A stretch of DNA of 64,000 bases from Terrisporobacter petrolearius (lineage in GTDB: Bacteria > Bacillota > Clostridia > Peptostreptococcales > Peptostreptococcaceae), in NCBI RefSeq assembly GCF_020748185.1, contig NZ_JAHZMO010000010.1, positions 1 through 64,000 on the forward strand. The letters run 5' to 3'. The notes beneath the pieces were generated by a model. The model was not told the origin of the DNA and ran no database searches. It worked only from the letters and a program-made list of their open reading frames with translations. Made by a program: the position numbers and the translations under genes. This document shows, in pieces, positions 29,889-38,275 of this stretch (position 1 is its first letter; each line of letters opens with the position of its first letter).

Positions 29889-29977
29889 TGGGATACCCTC
29901 TCCTGATTATAAATAGTACTAATATAATTATAACACTATATTTTCGCTCTCCCAACAATTGCATACATTTTTTACCA

Positions 29978-30319
29978 TTAACTCCTACATGACTTCATAT
30001 ATTCCAAAGGAGTTATTCCATAGATTTTTATAAAATTTTTATTTAAGTGACTTAAATCATAAAATCCATATTTATCTACTAAAGTATTAATATCTATTCC
30101 AATATACAGGTCATTTTTTACCCCTTCAACTTTACAATCTAATATGTACCTATAAGGAGTTACACCCACTTCTTTTTTAAATATTCGTAAAAAATAAAAT
30201 TTAGATAAGTGTATATACTGACAGATTTCATCTATTGTCAATTTCTTATTTATGTTATTATTTATGTACCCAATAGATTTGGTAATATATGGATTACTAT
30301 ATGTTTCAACATCTAACAT
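29978..30319 (-). CDS. stand-alone AraC-type DNA-binding protein
   Basis: A 113-residue protein that is essentially the AraC/XylS DNA-binding domain: two helix-turn-helix units, LTIDEICQYIHLSKFYFLRIFKKEVGVTPYRYI and the second around GFYDLSHLNKNFIKIYGITPLEYM. There is no ligand-binding domain. An AAAGGAG site is 13-14 bases before the ATG, a long spacing. It sits between the thiF/moeB gene and the tungstate importer and could regulate tup or aor genes (context only). It could also be a SoxS/MarA-like regulator controlled at expression level. Confidence 0.7.
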   Translation of the reverse strand: MLDVETYSNPYITKSIGYINNNINKKLTIDEICQYIHLSKFYFLRIFKKEVGVTPYRYILDCKVEGVKNDLYIGIDINTLVDKYGFYDLSHLNKNFIKIYGITPLEYMKSCRS

Positions 30320-30424
30320 AATTTAAATTTATACTCCTTTCTTTATTAGACTGAAAGTTGCTAAATTCGTTAATATTTTCTATATTGTAAAATAACCTTA
30401 GTTTTTATATAGTACAAATATTAA

Positions 30425-31108
30425 TTACTTTTCTAAATTAATAATATTAAACTCATTATATAAAAGATCTACAACAAGCATTTGATTTTGTAAAATATCA
30501 CCTTTGGATAATAAAATTTTAATAACCTCACTAACTTGGATAGATGCTATATTTGCAGGAGTAAAAGAAGGATTCCCTAATTTTTTTTCTATACCTATGG
30601 AATTATTTCTATATATCCTGTTTAATGTATCATCTCCAGGCATAATCGTACATATTTGCCCAAACCATCCTGCGATAGCTCCATGAACTAAAGGAATTTT
30701 TAGTTTTTTACAATATTCTTGCAATAGTAACCTACTTTCTATACTGTCTAATGCATCAACTACTACATGATGATCCGAAATTATATTAATTCCATTATTT
30801 TCATTAAAACCATCTTCAATTACCTTTACTTTAACATTATGATTTATACTATTAATCCTTGTTTTAGCTTCTAACACTTTACTATGCCCTAAATTTTTTT
30901 CATTGGATATAATCTGCCTATTTAAGTTGCTTTCATCGAAAACATCCATATCTACAACTGTCAAATTTCCAATACCTATTCTCGCTAACATTTCAATTAT
31001 ATACCCACCAAGACCACCACAACCAACAATACAAACTTTAAAATATTTTAACTTTTCATTTTCTTCAACCGTCAACGTAGAAATATTTCTTGAGTATCTT
31101 TTTTCCAT
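30425..31108 (-). CDS. ThiF/MoeB-family adenylyltransferase
   Basis: Adenylates the C-terminal glycine of a ubiquitin-like sulfur carrier. The nucleotide motif GCGGLGGY and the Asp in VDMDVFDESNLNRQI are clear; 227 aa is near MoeB length. It lacks the zinc CxxC pairs and the catalytic Cys found in ThiF/Uba4, so adenylation only is the likely role, as with E. coli MoeB. It lies six bases after the MoaD-like gene, its probable partner, in the aor operon, implying a sulfur-carrier system dedicated to the tungsten pterin. Confidence 0.88.
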   Translation of the reverse strand: MEKRYSRNISTLTVEENEKLKYFKVCIVGCGGLGGYIIEMLARIGIGNLTVVDMDVFDESNLNRQIISNEKNLGHSKVLEAKTRINSINHNVKVKVIEDGFNENNGINIISDHHVVVDALDSIESRLLLQEYCKKLKIPLVHGAIAGWFGQICTIMPGDDTLNRIYRNNSIGIEKKLGNPSFTPANIASIQVSEVIKILLSKGDILQNQMLVVDLLYNEFNIINLEK

Positions 31109-31113
31109 TTATT

Positions 31114-31338
31114 TTAACCTCCTCCAACAGGTGGAAATAATGAAATAATATCTCCATCATTTAGTAACCTATCACTTGCTCCATCTCTACCGTTTAAAAG
31201 CATAATGGCTACTTCTTTTTCATCTATATTCAGTAGATTAATAATATCTAAAATACTTGTATTTTCGATAATCGTAATCTTTTGCTTTTTTTCTCTTCCT
31301 TCTCTAAAAGTTGCAAATAACCTTACTTCGACCTCCAT
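31114..31338 (-). CDS. moaD: MoaD-like sulfur-carrier protein
   Basis: Ubiquitin-like carrier supplying the dithiolene sulfur of molybdopterin. The 74-residue product has the beta-grasp pattern (MEVEVRLFATFREGREKKQ, LLNGRDG) and ends VGGG, keeping the C-terminal Gly-Gly needed for thiocarboxylation. It sits between aor (upstream) and the MoeB-type gene. A clear MoaE partner is not in the window. MoaD-like proteins in AOR operons are common; here the adjacency is direct. Confidence 0.88.
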   Translation of the reverse strand: MEVEVRLFATFREGREKKQKITIIENTSILDIINLLNIDEKEVAIMLLNGRDGASDRLLNDGDIISLFPPVGGG

Positions 31339-31357
31339 CTATTCATCTCCTTAAACA

Positions 31358-31390
31358 GTAATAACCCCTAACACAATTAGGGGTTATTAC
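31358..31390. repeat. strong intercistronic hairpin between aor and moaD
   Basis: GTAATAACCCCTAA (31358-31371) and its exact complement TTAGGGGTTATTAC (31377-31390) form a 14-bp stem in the 95-bp aor-moaD gap. There is no U-run after it, so it looks like a stability or partial-attenuation hairpin that would keep aor mRNA more abundant than moaD/moeB. Confidence 0.75.
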
Positions 31391-31433
31391 CTTAAATTAT
31401 AGTCCAAGTCTGTCAATTTATAATATTAAAAAA

Positions 31434-33269
31434 CTAGCAAGTTGCTCCAGCTTCAATATTACCAATATATTCGTCTAGTCCTAACTTCTTAAGTGTATCT
31501 TCAGTAGGAACTCCATCTTCATCCCAACCTCTCACACTATAGTACTCAGGTAATAATATATCTAATTCATGTATTTCACCTTTTGTTGGACCAGCTACCA
31601 CAGGATCTTTTAATAATCTCTCTGGTAATGTGTCTTGAGATTTATCTATTCCTGCTTTTATGTTAAATATTTTTTCTAATGTCCATATTCTATCTCCTGC
31701 TTCTAATAAAGTTTCTGGAGTATATATATCACCACAAACAGCATTATACATTTCTGTATAATCATTTAATCCCAGTCCGAATGTTGTAAATATACATAGT
31801 CCCATAGAATCTATTACTGCAGTTAAATCATGGAAAACTTTAGCATAAGCTGGTTTTCCTTCTAATTCTAATCTATCTAATTTTTCTGGTACACCTAATA
31901 TTTCTGGATTTATCATATATCCTTTAATATGACATCCACCTCTATTGTTTACTGCATAAGTTATACCATGACCTTTAACTCCTCTTGGGTCATAAGCTGG
32001 TAATTCTTGCTTCTTAACTGTCATTGCATATTGAGTAGCATTATAGCTTTCACATAATCTATATGAGCCTTCTGCTAACTTATCTCCAAATCCTTCTCTA
32101 AGACCCATTTTCTTAGTCCAGCCCACCATAGCATCTACGTCTCCCCATTTTAGAGATAGCCCGTCAGCTACTAATTCTTCATCTTTTATATATCCTCTTT
32201 GATACAGTTCCATTGCAGCAGCTATTGTAGCACCTGCTGATATTGTATCTAATCCATATTCGTTACAAAGCTCATTTGCTTCATTTATAGCATCTAAATC
32301 ATAAATATCACAATCTGAACCAAATGACCATAGAGTTTCATACTCTGGTCCTCCTACCTCTCTTCCGTCTTTTAATCTTACCCATCTACCACAAGCTATC
32401 GGACATCTATGACAAGGATTTTTCTTAACTAAGCAGTTTTGTGTCATAGCCTCACCACTTATTAAATCAGCTTTTTCAGCATATGATTCTTGGAAGTTTC
32501 TAACTGGATGTATACCACTTTCGTTAATTATATTAACTAGAATAGCTGTACCATAAGTAGGTAAACCTCCGCCAGCAACTGGGTCATTTTTTAATATGTT
32601 TACTTTATCGGAATTAACTTTCTTGACTAATTCTGCATCAGCCACATCTACTTTTTTACTACCTTTGACAACAACTGCTTTTACATTTTTAGAACCCATA
32701 ACAGCTCCAACTCCACCTCTGCCTGCTGCTCTATCAACATCATTCATTATAGCTGCCATAGGTGATAATTTTTCTCCTGCTGGCCCTATACACATTACAT
32801 TTGTCCCAGGATGAACTTCAGTTAATGCATTTGTTACTTCTGAGGATACCATTCCCCAGTATTTTGAAGCATCTTTAATTTCTACTGTTTCATCATCTAT
32901 ATATAAGTAAACTGGTTTTTCTGATTTACCTTCCATTATTATCATATCGTACCCAGTTGATTTAAACTTAACTCCCCACTTACCACCTGAATTTGATATA
33001 GCTATTGTGCCTGTTAAAGGTGCTTTTGTTACAACCATGTATCTTCCCGAAGTTGGCATTGGTGAACCAGTTAAAGGTCCTGTAGCTATAATTAATTTAT
33101 TTTCTTCACTTAGTGGATCTACTCTAGGGTCTACCTCATCAATAAAAGTTTTTACTCCTAATCCTCTAGCTCCGATATACTTTTGAGCTAGTTCTAAGTT
33201 TAACTCCTCCGTCTTTACTTCTTGATTAGAAAAATTAATTCTTAGTACTTTTCCAACATATCCATTCAT
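31434..33269 (-). CDS. aor: aldehyde:ferredoxin oxidoreductase (tungsten enzyme)
   Basis: Tungsten bis-pterin enzyme oxidising aldehydes (or reducing acids) with ferredoxin. The 611-residue protein has the full AOR plan: N-terminal domain (MNGYVGKVLRINFS, SGGKWGVKFK), RAAGRGGVGAVMGSKN, cluster ligands CHRCPIAC (286-293) and Cys492, pterin motifs EYGLDT (337-342) and DSMGLC (487-492), GPEYET and YDPRGVKGHG. AAGGGGGAT precedes the ATG. It follows its own promoter, a candidate riboswitch and a terminator (33350-33596) and precedes moaD and the MoeB-type gene. Expected to be cytoplasmic. Confidence 0.95.
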   Translation of the reverse strand: MNGYVGKVLRINFSNQEVKTEELNLELAQKYIGARGLGVKTFIDEVDPRVDPLSEENKLIIATGPLTGSPMPTSGRYMVVTKAPLTGTIAISNSGGKWGVKFKSTGYDMIIMEGKSEKPVYLYIDDETVEIKDASKYWGMVSSEVTNALTEVHPGTNVMCIGPAGEKLSPMAAIMNDVDRAAGRGGVGAVMGSKNVKAVVVKGSKKVDVADAELVKKVNSDKVNILKNDPVAGGGLPTYGTAILVNIINESGIHPVRNFQESYAEKADLISGEAMTQNCLVKKNPCHRCPIACGRWVRLKDGREVGGPEYETLWSFGSDCDIYDLDAINEANELCNEYGLDTISAGATIAAAMELYQRGYIKDEELVADGLSLKWGDVDAMVGWTKKMGLREGFGDKLAEGSYRLCESYNATQYAMTVKKQELPAYDPRGVKGHGITYAVNNRGGCHIKGYMINPEILGVPEKLDRLELEGKPAYAKVFHDLTAVIDSMGLCIFTTFGLGLNDYTEMYNAVCGDIYTPETLLEAGDRIWTLEKIFNIKAGIDKSQDTLPERLLKDPVVAGPTKGEIHELDILLPEYYSVRGWDEDGVPTEDTLKKLGLDEYIGNIEAGATC

Positions 33270-33349
33270 AGTGTTATCCCCCTTAAACTTAATTAATAAT
33301 TTTTTAAACCAGCTGTGATTTCAATATGTTACTTACTAAAAACATAAAA

Positions 33350-33398
33350 TAAAAAACCATCATCCAAAAAGTATTATAATACTTCTTAAATGATGGTT
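33350..33398 (-). terminator. leader terminator upstream of aor
   Basis: AACCATCA (33355-33362) pairs with TGATGGTT (33391-33398) around an inner AGTATT/AATACT stem; six U follow on the minus strand. It lies about 80 bases before the aor ATG and after the candidate riboswitch, so it is placed to act as a regulated attenuator. Confidence 0.85.
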
Positions 33399-33439
33399 AT
33401 TTCCATACAAATAAGTTCTATTTGGAAAATAGACAGTAT

Positions 33440-33527
33440 TATAATTCTACTATCTCCTTTCCATTGGGAGGCATAAAAATTTCTAATTATACCCTACTGT
33501 TTTACTAACCATAGTTAATCCTTAGGT
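33440..33527 (-). promoter_or_regulatory. candidate Moco/Tuco-type riboswitch in the aor leader
   Basis: Minus-strand leader beginning CTAAGGATTAAC with a P-stem (ACTAT at 33511-33515 pairing 33449-33453) and a hairpin GGTATAA/TTATGCC (33487-33493 with 33470-33476), followed by TCCCAATGGAAAGGAG. The layout GGGU-stem-GCCUCCC, with the closing stem and following terminator, parallels the moeA leader at 37.5 kb. The shorter form would suit a tungsten-cofactor (Tuco) variant. Assignment rests on shape, shared sequence and gene context. Confidence 0.55.
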
Positions 33528-33567
33528 TTGGTAAAATCGGAGAACTTTATATTCACTTTATACTTTA

Positions 33568-33596
33568 AATGTAGTATATATATTTCAAATTGTCAA
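33568..33596 (-). promoter_or_regulatory. promoter for the aor leader
   Basis: TTGACA (complement of 33591-33596), a 17-base spacer, and TACATT (complement of 33568-33573). It lies in the gap after mogA and directs transcription through the leader and terminator into aor. Confidence 0.65.
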
Positions 33597-33662
33597 TAAA
33601 TTTTGAATCTTTATCAAATATTTTCCCATGCATTATTATCACAATGCTAACATATTCAAAAT

Positions 33663-34154
33663 TTATTTTGTTCCACATTCACTAGCTGATCCTTTTAATA
33701 TATCAATCCCATGATTTAAAGCTGGCATTATACACTCCATACTTTCCTTTACAGCTTTTGGACTTCCTGGCATATTAATTATTAAAGTTTCTTTTCTTAT
33801 AACTGATACACCTCTAGTAAGCATAGCTTTTTTTGTAAATTGCATACTATAACTTCTTATAGCTTCTGGTATACCTGGTACAATTTTTTCTGCTATATCT
33901 AGTGTTGCTTCAGGAGTGTTGTCTCTTTTAGAAAAACCGGTTCCTCCAGTGGTTAAAATTAAATCTACAATATTTTCATCGCATAATTGTTTCATCTCAC
34001 TTGAAATCATATCTTTATCATCAGGCAAAACCTTATAATAAACTACTTTGTATCCAAAGCTAGACACTATTTCTTTTATTTTTGGACCACTTTCGTCTAC
34101 TCTTTCTCCCTTAGATCCTTTATCACTCGCTGTTATTATTCCGACTCTATACAT
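33663..34154 (-). CDS. mogA: MogA/MoaB-type molybdopterin adenylyltransferase
   Basis: Adenylates molybdopterin to prepare it for MoeA. Family motifs SDKGSKGERVDESGP, DLILTTGGTGFSKRD and TPEATLDIAEKIVPG are present in 163 residues; INMPGSPKAV near the end closes the pterin-binding site. The AAGGGAG site overlaps the end of the MOSC gene, one base away. Last gene of the moeA-mobB-moaA-MOSC-mogA operon, followed by the aor promoter. Confidence 0.93.
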   Translation of the reverse strand: MYRVGIITASDKGSKGERVDESGPKIKEIVSSFGYKVVYYKVLPDDKDMISSEMKQLCDENIVDLILTTGGTGFSKRDNTPEATLDIAEKIVPGIPEAIRSYSMQFTKKAMLTRGVSVIRKETLIINMPGSPKAVKESMECIMPALNHGIDILKGSASECGTK

Positions 34155-34155
34155 A

Positions 34156-34590
34156 TTATTCTCCCTTAATTACAATTTCATCGCCTGGTTTTATTGTTCC
34201 GCCATGCAAAACTCTTGCAAATATACCTTCTCTTGGCATTATGCAGTCGCCCATTTTCTTAAATATCTCACATCCATTGTGACATTTCTTACCTATCTGA
34301 GTAATTTCTAAAACTACGTCATTACATTTAAATATTGTTCCAACTGGAATATTCTTAAGATCATACCCTTCCACGACTAAGTTTTCTCCAAAAGCTCCTG
34401 ACTCTACACCAGCACCTAGTGCATTAAATGCCACAACCTTTTCATACGATAATAAACTTACTTGTCTATGCCATTTTCCAGCATGAGCATCATCTTGTAA
34501 TCCAAAATCTTCAATGAATATTCCTTCATCTACACTCTTCTTTTGTACTCCTTTTTTTTCACTCAAACATACAGCAATAATTTTTCCCAT
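34156..34590 (-). CDS. MOSC-domain protein
   Basis: MOSC domains bind or handle sulfur-containing pterin cofactors. The 144-residue product spans the domain only (DAHAGKWHRQVSLLS, EITQIGKKCHNGC, CIMPREGIFARV with the conserved Cys). The frame extends upstream, but AAGGAG is followed at seven bases by the ATG at 34588-34590, which also removes overlap with moaA. It sits between moaA and mogA. Clostridial versions are often fused to or next to MoaB/MogA. Confidence 0.88.
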   Translation of the reverse strand: MGKIIAVCLSEKKGVQKKSVDEGIFIEDFGLQDDAHAGKWHRQVSLLSYEKVVAFNALGAGVESGAFGENLVVEGYDLKNIPVGTIFKCNDVVLEITQIGKKCHNGCEIFKKMGDCIMPREGIFARVLHGGTIKPGDEIVIKGE

Positions 34591-34603
34591 TGTTAATCTC
34601 TCC

Positions 34604-35581
34604 TTATCCCCCAATTTGTACCATATTTTTATTATCTATATTTTCTAAATTGCTATCATGATAAAAGTTATGTCCTAATGGCTTATTTCTTATGGCATGA
34701 TATATCATGTTTTCCAACTCTTTATCTGTAATATCACTTCTTATTGGTGCTTTTAAATCTATACCTTTATTATAATGCAAGCATAATTTTAAAAATCCAT
34801 TAGCTGTAAGCCTTACTCTATTACAAGTTTCGCAAAATTCATTGCTAATAGCACTAATTAAACCTATGTATCCTTTAAATTCATCATTTTTATAATATAT
34901 TGCTGGACCATTTCCTCTCTTCTCTTTTACTTTTTTAAATGAACCATATTTATCTTCCAACAGACCTAATATTATTTCATTTGATATTCCTGTATAGCTT
35001 TTACCATAACCTATGGGCATTAGTTCAATAAACCTTACGTCTATATTGTCATTTTTAGAGTACTCTGCAATTTTAACTATCTCATCTAAGTTATGTTCTT
35101 TTATAGCTAAACAATTTATTTTTACCCTTATACCTAGGCCAATAAGCTTGTTTATGGCCATAAATACATTTTCATACTTATCACGTCTTGTTATCTTAAA
35201 AAATTTATCTCTATTTAAAGTATCCAAACTTACATTAACCGCATCTATTCCTGCTTCATACAATTGATCTGCCATTTCGTATAATAGTACACCATTTGTA
35301 GTTATAGTAACTTCATCGATTCCATCTATTTTCTTTATTTCTTTAATTAAATTAATTATATCTTTTCTTACTAAAGGTTCTCCTCCCGTAATTTTAATCT
35401 TTTTAATCCCTAAATTTGCAATACATTTACAAATTCTAATAATTTCATCATATGATAAAATTTCTTCATGAGAAATATTTTCTATCCCTTCTTCTGGCAT
35501 ACAATAAACACACCTAAGATTACATCTGTCTGTTACTGATATTCTCATATATTCTATTTTTCTATTTAGTTTATCTATCAT
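34604..35581 (-). CDS. moaA: GTP 3',8-cyclase
   Basis: Radical-SAM enzyme starting pterin synthesis from GTP. The N-terminal cluster motif is CNLRCVYC, the C-terminal substrate-cluster cysteines are FCETCNRVRLTANG with KLC, and the protein ends GG, needed for activity in the family. GGGGG touches an ATG at 35587, so the ATG two codons later (35581, six-base spacing) is the likely start, giving 325 aa. moaC, its usual partner in cPMP synthesis, is not in the window. Confidence 0.95.
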   Translation of the reverse strand: MIDKLNRKIEYMRISVTDRCNLRCVYCMPEEGIENISHEEILSYDEIIRICKCIANLGIKKIKITGGEPLVRKDIINLIKEIKKIDGIDEVTITTNGVLLYEMADQLYEAGIDAVNVSLDTLNRDKFFKITRRDKYENVFMAINKLIGLGIRVKINCLAIKEHNLDEIVKIAEYSKNDNIDVRFIELMPIGYGKSYTGISNEIILGLLEDKYGSFKKVKEKRGNGPAIYYKNDEFKGYIGLISAISNEFCETCNRVRLTANGFLKLCLHYNKGIDLKAPIRSDITDKELENMIYHAIRNKPLGHNFYHDSNLENIDNKNMVQIGG

Positions 35582-35629
35582 AAACATCCCCCATTTATAG
35601 ATTAAAATATTTATTTATAAATTCATTTA

Positions 35630-36130
35630 CTACCCATAGTTATTCATATAGTCTAATATTTTTTCAGTTATTAAATCTATATTATTTAGATCTATTAAGT
35701 TATAATTTCCATCTATAACATTTAAATCTGATAATATTCCTATTAAGTTTTTCTCATTACATACAGGTTTATTTGAATTATATTTTCTTACAATTTCTAA
35801 TTTAGGATAGTTAGAAGATTTAAATCCTTCTAAAAATATAATGTCCGCTTCTGGAAACATCTTGATAAAAAAAGTTTCCTCTACAGATTTTTCTTCCTTT
35901 ATTACCATAAATCTATTATTTGAAAATATAGCAGTACCAAACGCTCCAGCCTTTTTGTGTTTATATGTATCTGTTCCAACTTCATCTCCTTGAAAATCAT
36001 GTCCATCATGCTTAATTGTTGCAACCTTATAACCTTTATCACAGAACTTCGGTATAAGCTGCGTAATTAATGTAGTTTTACCAGAATTTTTACATCCGCA
36101 AATAGCAATTAAAAATGGTTTATTAGTCAT
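35630..36130 (-). CDS. mobB: molybdopterin-guanine dinucleotide biosynthesis protein B
   Basis: GTP-binding adaptor of MGD synthesis. Walker A is GCKNSGKTTL at the N-terminus; TIKHDGHDFQGDEVGTDTY and FLEGFKSSNYPKLEI are family motifs, and 166 aa is usual. Lies 11 bases after moeA. Presence with mobA implies that guanylated cofactor is made, as the formate dehydrogenase needs. Confidence 0.92.
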   Translation of the reverse strand: MTNKPFLIAICGCKNSGKTTLITQLIPKFCDKGYKVATIKHDGHDFQGDEVGTDTYKHKKAGAFGTAIFSNNRFMVIKEEKSVEETFFIKMFPEADIIFLEGFKSSNYPKLEIVRKYNSNKPVCNEKNLIGILSDLNVIDGNYNLIDLNNIDLITEKILDYMNNYG

Positions 36131-36141
36131 ATTAGCCTCTC

Positions 36142-37347
36142 CTATATAAGTATAATATCTACTTCATCTCCTTTTAGAAGTTGTTTCGTTCCAGGTTCTA
36201 TATCTATTAAACAGTTACATCCTAACATAGAAGCCATCATACCCGGAGAATGTCCACCTTTGGGAAGACATACTTTATTATTTTTATAAATCCCTCTTAC
36301 AATTCTCCTTCCTTTACTTTCTTTTAAAAAATTATCTTTCATAATAGATTTTATCCTTATCTGCTTTAAATCTTCATCTCCACTTAATTTATATATTAGT
36401 TCTTTTCCCATTATTTCGAAAGTAGCTATGGCTGCAAAAGGATTTCCTGACAAAGAAAGTATTGGTTTATTTTTGTAAATAGAATATATTGCAGGTGTTC
36501 CTGGTTTCATTCTTACTCTCCAAAACAACCTTTCGGCATTTATTTTCTTTATAACTTCATGCATTATATCCTTTTTACCAACAGATACGCCTCCTGTAGT
36601 TATTATCACATCTACTTTATCTATCAAATTATTTATTTCTTTACTTACCTGACAGACTTCATCTTCTATAATTTTAGAACTAACTATTTCACATCCAAAG
36701 TCCATAAGTCTCATCGAAATAGTTATTCTATTACTATCATAAATTTTACCTTTAAATAATGGTTTCCCTGAGCTAATAATTTCATCTCCGGTGCTGATTA
36801 TTCCTATTCTAGGTTTTCTTTTTACTAATACTTCTGTAATTCCCATAGTAGCTAGTAGACCAATATGTATGTATGTTAATTTTTCACCTTTAGAAATTAA
36901 CTTGCTTCCCTTTTTTACATCCTCACCAGCAAAACAATAATTTTCATATTTTTTTAGTTCATCATAAATTTCCACTTCTTCCATACTGTAATTAGTATTC
37001 TCTTGTCTAATTACACAATCTGCTCCTTCTGGAATTTCTGCACCTGTCATTATTCTAATTGCTTCTTTTTTTTGTATTTCAGTATTTATATTTTCTCCAG
37101 CAAAAATCTCATCTACAACACGTAATTTAATAGGATTTTTTTTGCTTGCACCTACAGTATCCTCTGACCTCAGTGCATATCCATCAAGAGGTGACCTATT
37201 AAAAGGTGGTTGATTTATGGGAGCATAAATATCTTCTCCTATTATCCTCTCTCTACATTCTTCTATCTTTATTAACTCTGTATTATTTATTTGATTTACT
37301 GACTCTTCTATAACTTGCAAAGCAAACTCTAACTCAATATTTTCCAT
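36142..37347 (-). CDS. moeA: molybdopterin molybdotransferase
   Basis: Inserts molybdate or tungstate into MPT-AMP. The three MoeA domains are complete in 401 aa: RSPLDGYALR, MTGAEIPEGADCV, ISTGDEI, TTGGVSVGKKDIM and LSGNPFAAIATFE, with a C-terminal beta domain. AAGGAG precedes the ATG at 37347. It is the first gene after a riboswitch-like leader and terminator, and heads mobB-moaA-MOSC-mogA. One of four MoeA-family proteins in the window. Confidence 0.94.
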   Translation of the reverse strand: MENIELEFALQVIEESVNQINNTELIKIEECRERIIGEDIYAPINQPPFNRSPLDGYALRSEDTVGASKKNPIKLRVVDEIFAGENINTEIQKKEAIRIMTGAEIPEGADCVIRQENTNYSMEEVEIYDELKKYENYCFAGEDVKKGSKLISKGEKLTYIHIGLLATMGITEVLVKRKPRIGIISTGDEIISSGKPLFKGKIYDSNRITISMRLMDFGCEIVSSKIIEDEVCQVSKEINNLIDKVDVIITTGGVSVGKKDIMHEVIKKINAERLFWRVRMKPGTPAIYSIYKNKPILSLSGNPFAAIATFEIMGKELIYKLSGDEDLKQIRIKSIMKDNFLKESKGRRIVRGIYKNNKVCLPKGGHSPGMMASMLGCNCLIDIEPGTKQLLKGDEVDIILI

Positions 37348-37436
37348 AGATAATCTCCTTCTGATACAAATTAAAATTTATATAATTTACTTATAACTTA
37401 TAATACAACACATTATGTTTAAAGATTTTTATACAA

Positions 37437-37480
37437 CTAAAAAAACTATGTCCTCTTGTTATTAAAAAGAAAACATAGTT
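37437..37480 (-). terminator. leader terminator upstream of moeA
   Basis: A 14-bp stem with two G-U pairs joins 37444-37457 and 37467-37480 around a 9-base loop, followed on the minus strand by seven U. It stands between the candidate riboswitch and the moeA start, the usual place for a transcription-attenuation riboswitch. Confidence 0.9.
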
Positions 37481-37522
37481 AAACAGAGCTAAAGCTATAA
37501 ATATATCCTTAACTAAAAATAA

Positions 37523-37636
37523 ATTCTCTTTTCAAACAATGGAAGGCTAGCATGTTTCCATACTAACCCGAGATAAATATAATTTACCTGGCTAGATATC
37601 ATAGATTGTTATCCTTAGATGTGTTAGCTTGAGAAT
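37523..37636 (-). promoter_or_regulatory. candidate Moco riboswitch in the moeA leader
   Basis: Nested stems: ATTCTC/GAGAAT (37523-37528 with 37631-37636), AACAAT/ATTGTT (37535-37540 with 37605-37610), and a 10-bp hairpin GGTTAGTATG-GAAA-CATGCTAGCC (37545-37568) with a GNRA loop. CTAAGGATAAC, GGUAA and GCCUUCC-like segments flank the hairpin. This agrees with what I recall of the Moco RNA motif, and a terminator follows. It heads a molybdopterin operon. A covariance-model search has not been done. Confidence 0.65.
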
Positions 37637-37644
37637 ATTAAATT

Positions 37645-38244
37645 TTATTTATTATAATATCTAATTAACTGGTCATATTCCTCTGGTGTATTAATATTTT
37701 TAAAAACATCATCTGATAGGTTTGTATTTTCTAATGGTATCTCAACAAAATTACTATTACGAATTAATTTTAAAGGTTTATACTCCTTGCTATTTATCAG
37801 TTCCTCCATAAAATGAATAACATTTTTTGAATATATAGCTCCTAAAGGGTATAATAATCTATCCTTAGAAAAAAGTACAATATCTACATTTTTTCTCATA
37901 TTTAACCGTAATTCATTTATTAAATCCTTATTTATAAATGGCATATCACATGCTGTTATAAATAAATAATCTTCTTTGCATTTTTTAAGAGATGAATACA
38001 TTCCTCCTATAGGACCAATATCATCATAAGTATCTACTATGACTGATAATCCCATTTCTTCATATTTTTTAATTTCTTCTGAAGAAAATCTTTTGTTAAC
38101 TGATAAATATATAGTAGAAAAATCGTCTAGGACACTTACTATTCGTTCTAAAAATGTTTCCTCATCTATTTTTAAAAGTCCTTTTATATTACCTCCCATA
38201 CGTGTATTTTGTCCACCCATAAGTATTAAGGCCCCTATGTTCAC
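37645..38244 (-). CDS. mobA: molybdenum cofactor guanylyltransferase
   Basis: Couples GTP to molybdopterin to form MGD. Nucleotidyltransferase motif LILMGGQNTRMGG with the later KGLLKID and ITACDMPFI are typical; 199 aa. The start is a GTG at 38244 with an AGAGGTGA site. It is 31 bases after the MoeA-like gene at 38276 and is followed by the moeA leader. Confidence 0.92.
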   Translation of the reverse strand: MNIGALILMGGQNTRMGGNIKGLLKIDEETFLERIVSVLDDFSTIYLSVNKRFSSEEIKKYEEMGLSVIVDTYDDIGPIGGMYSSLKKCKEDYLFITACDMPFINKDLINELRLNMRKNVDIVLFSKDRLLYPLGAIYSKNVIHFMEELINSKEYKPLKLIRNSNFVEIPLENTNLSDDVFKNINTPEEYDQLIRYYNK

Positions 38245-38275
38245 AGTATCACCTCTATATTTCTATTATAAATTT

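Noticed and set aside
37500-37640. T-box leader reading of the moeA leader
   Set aside because: No T-box UGGN motif or specifier loop; gene context and GNRA hairpin fit Moco RNA better.
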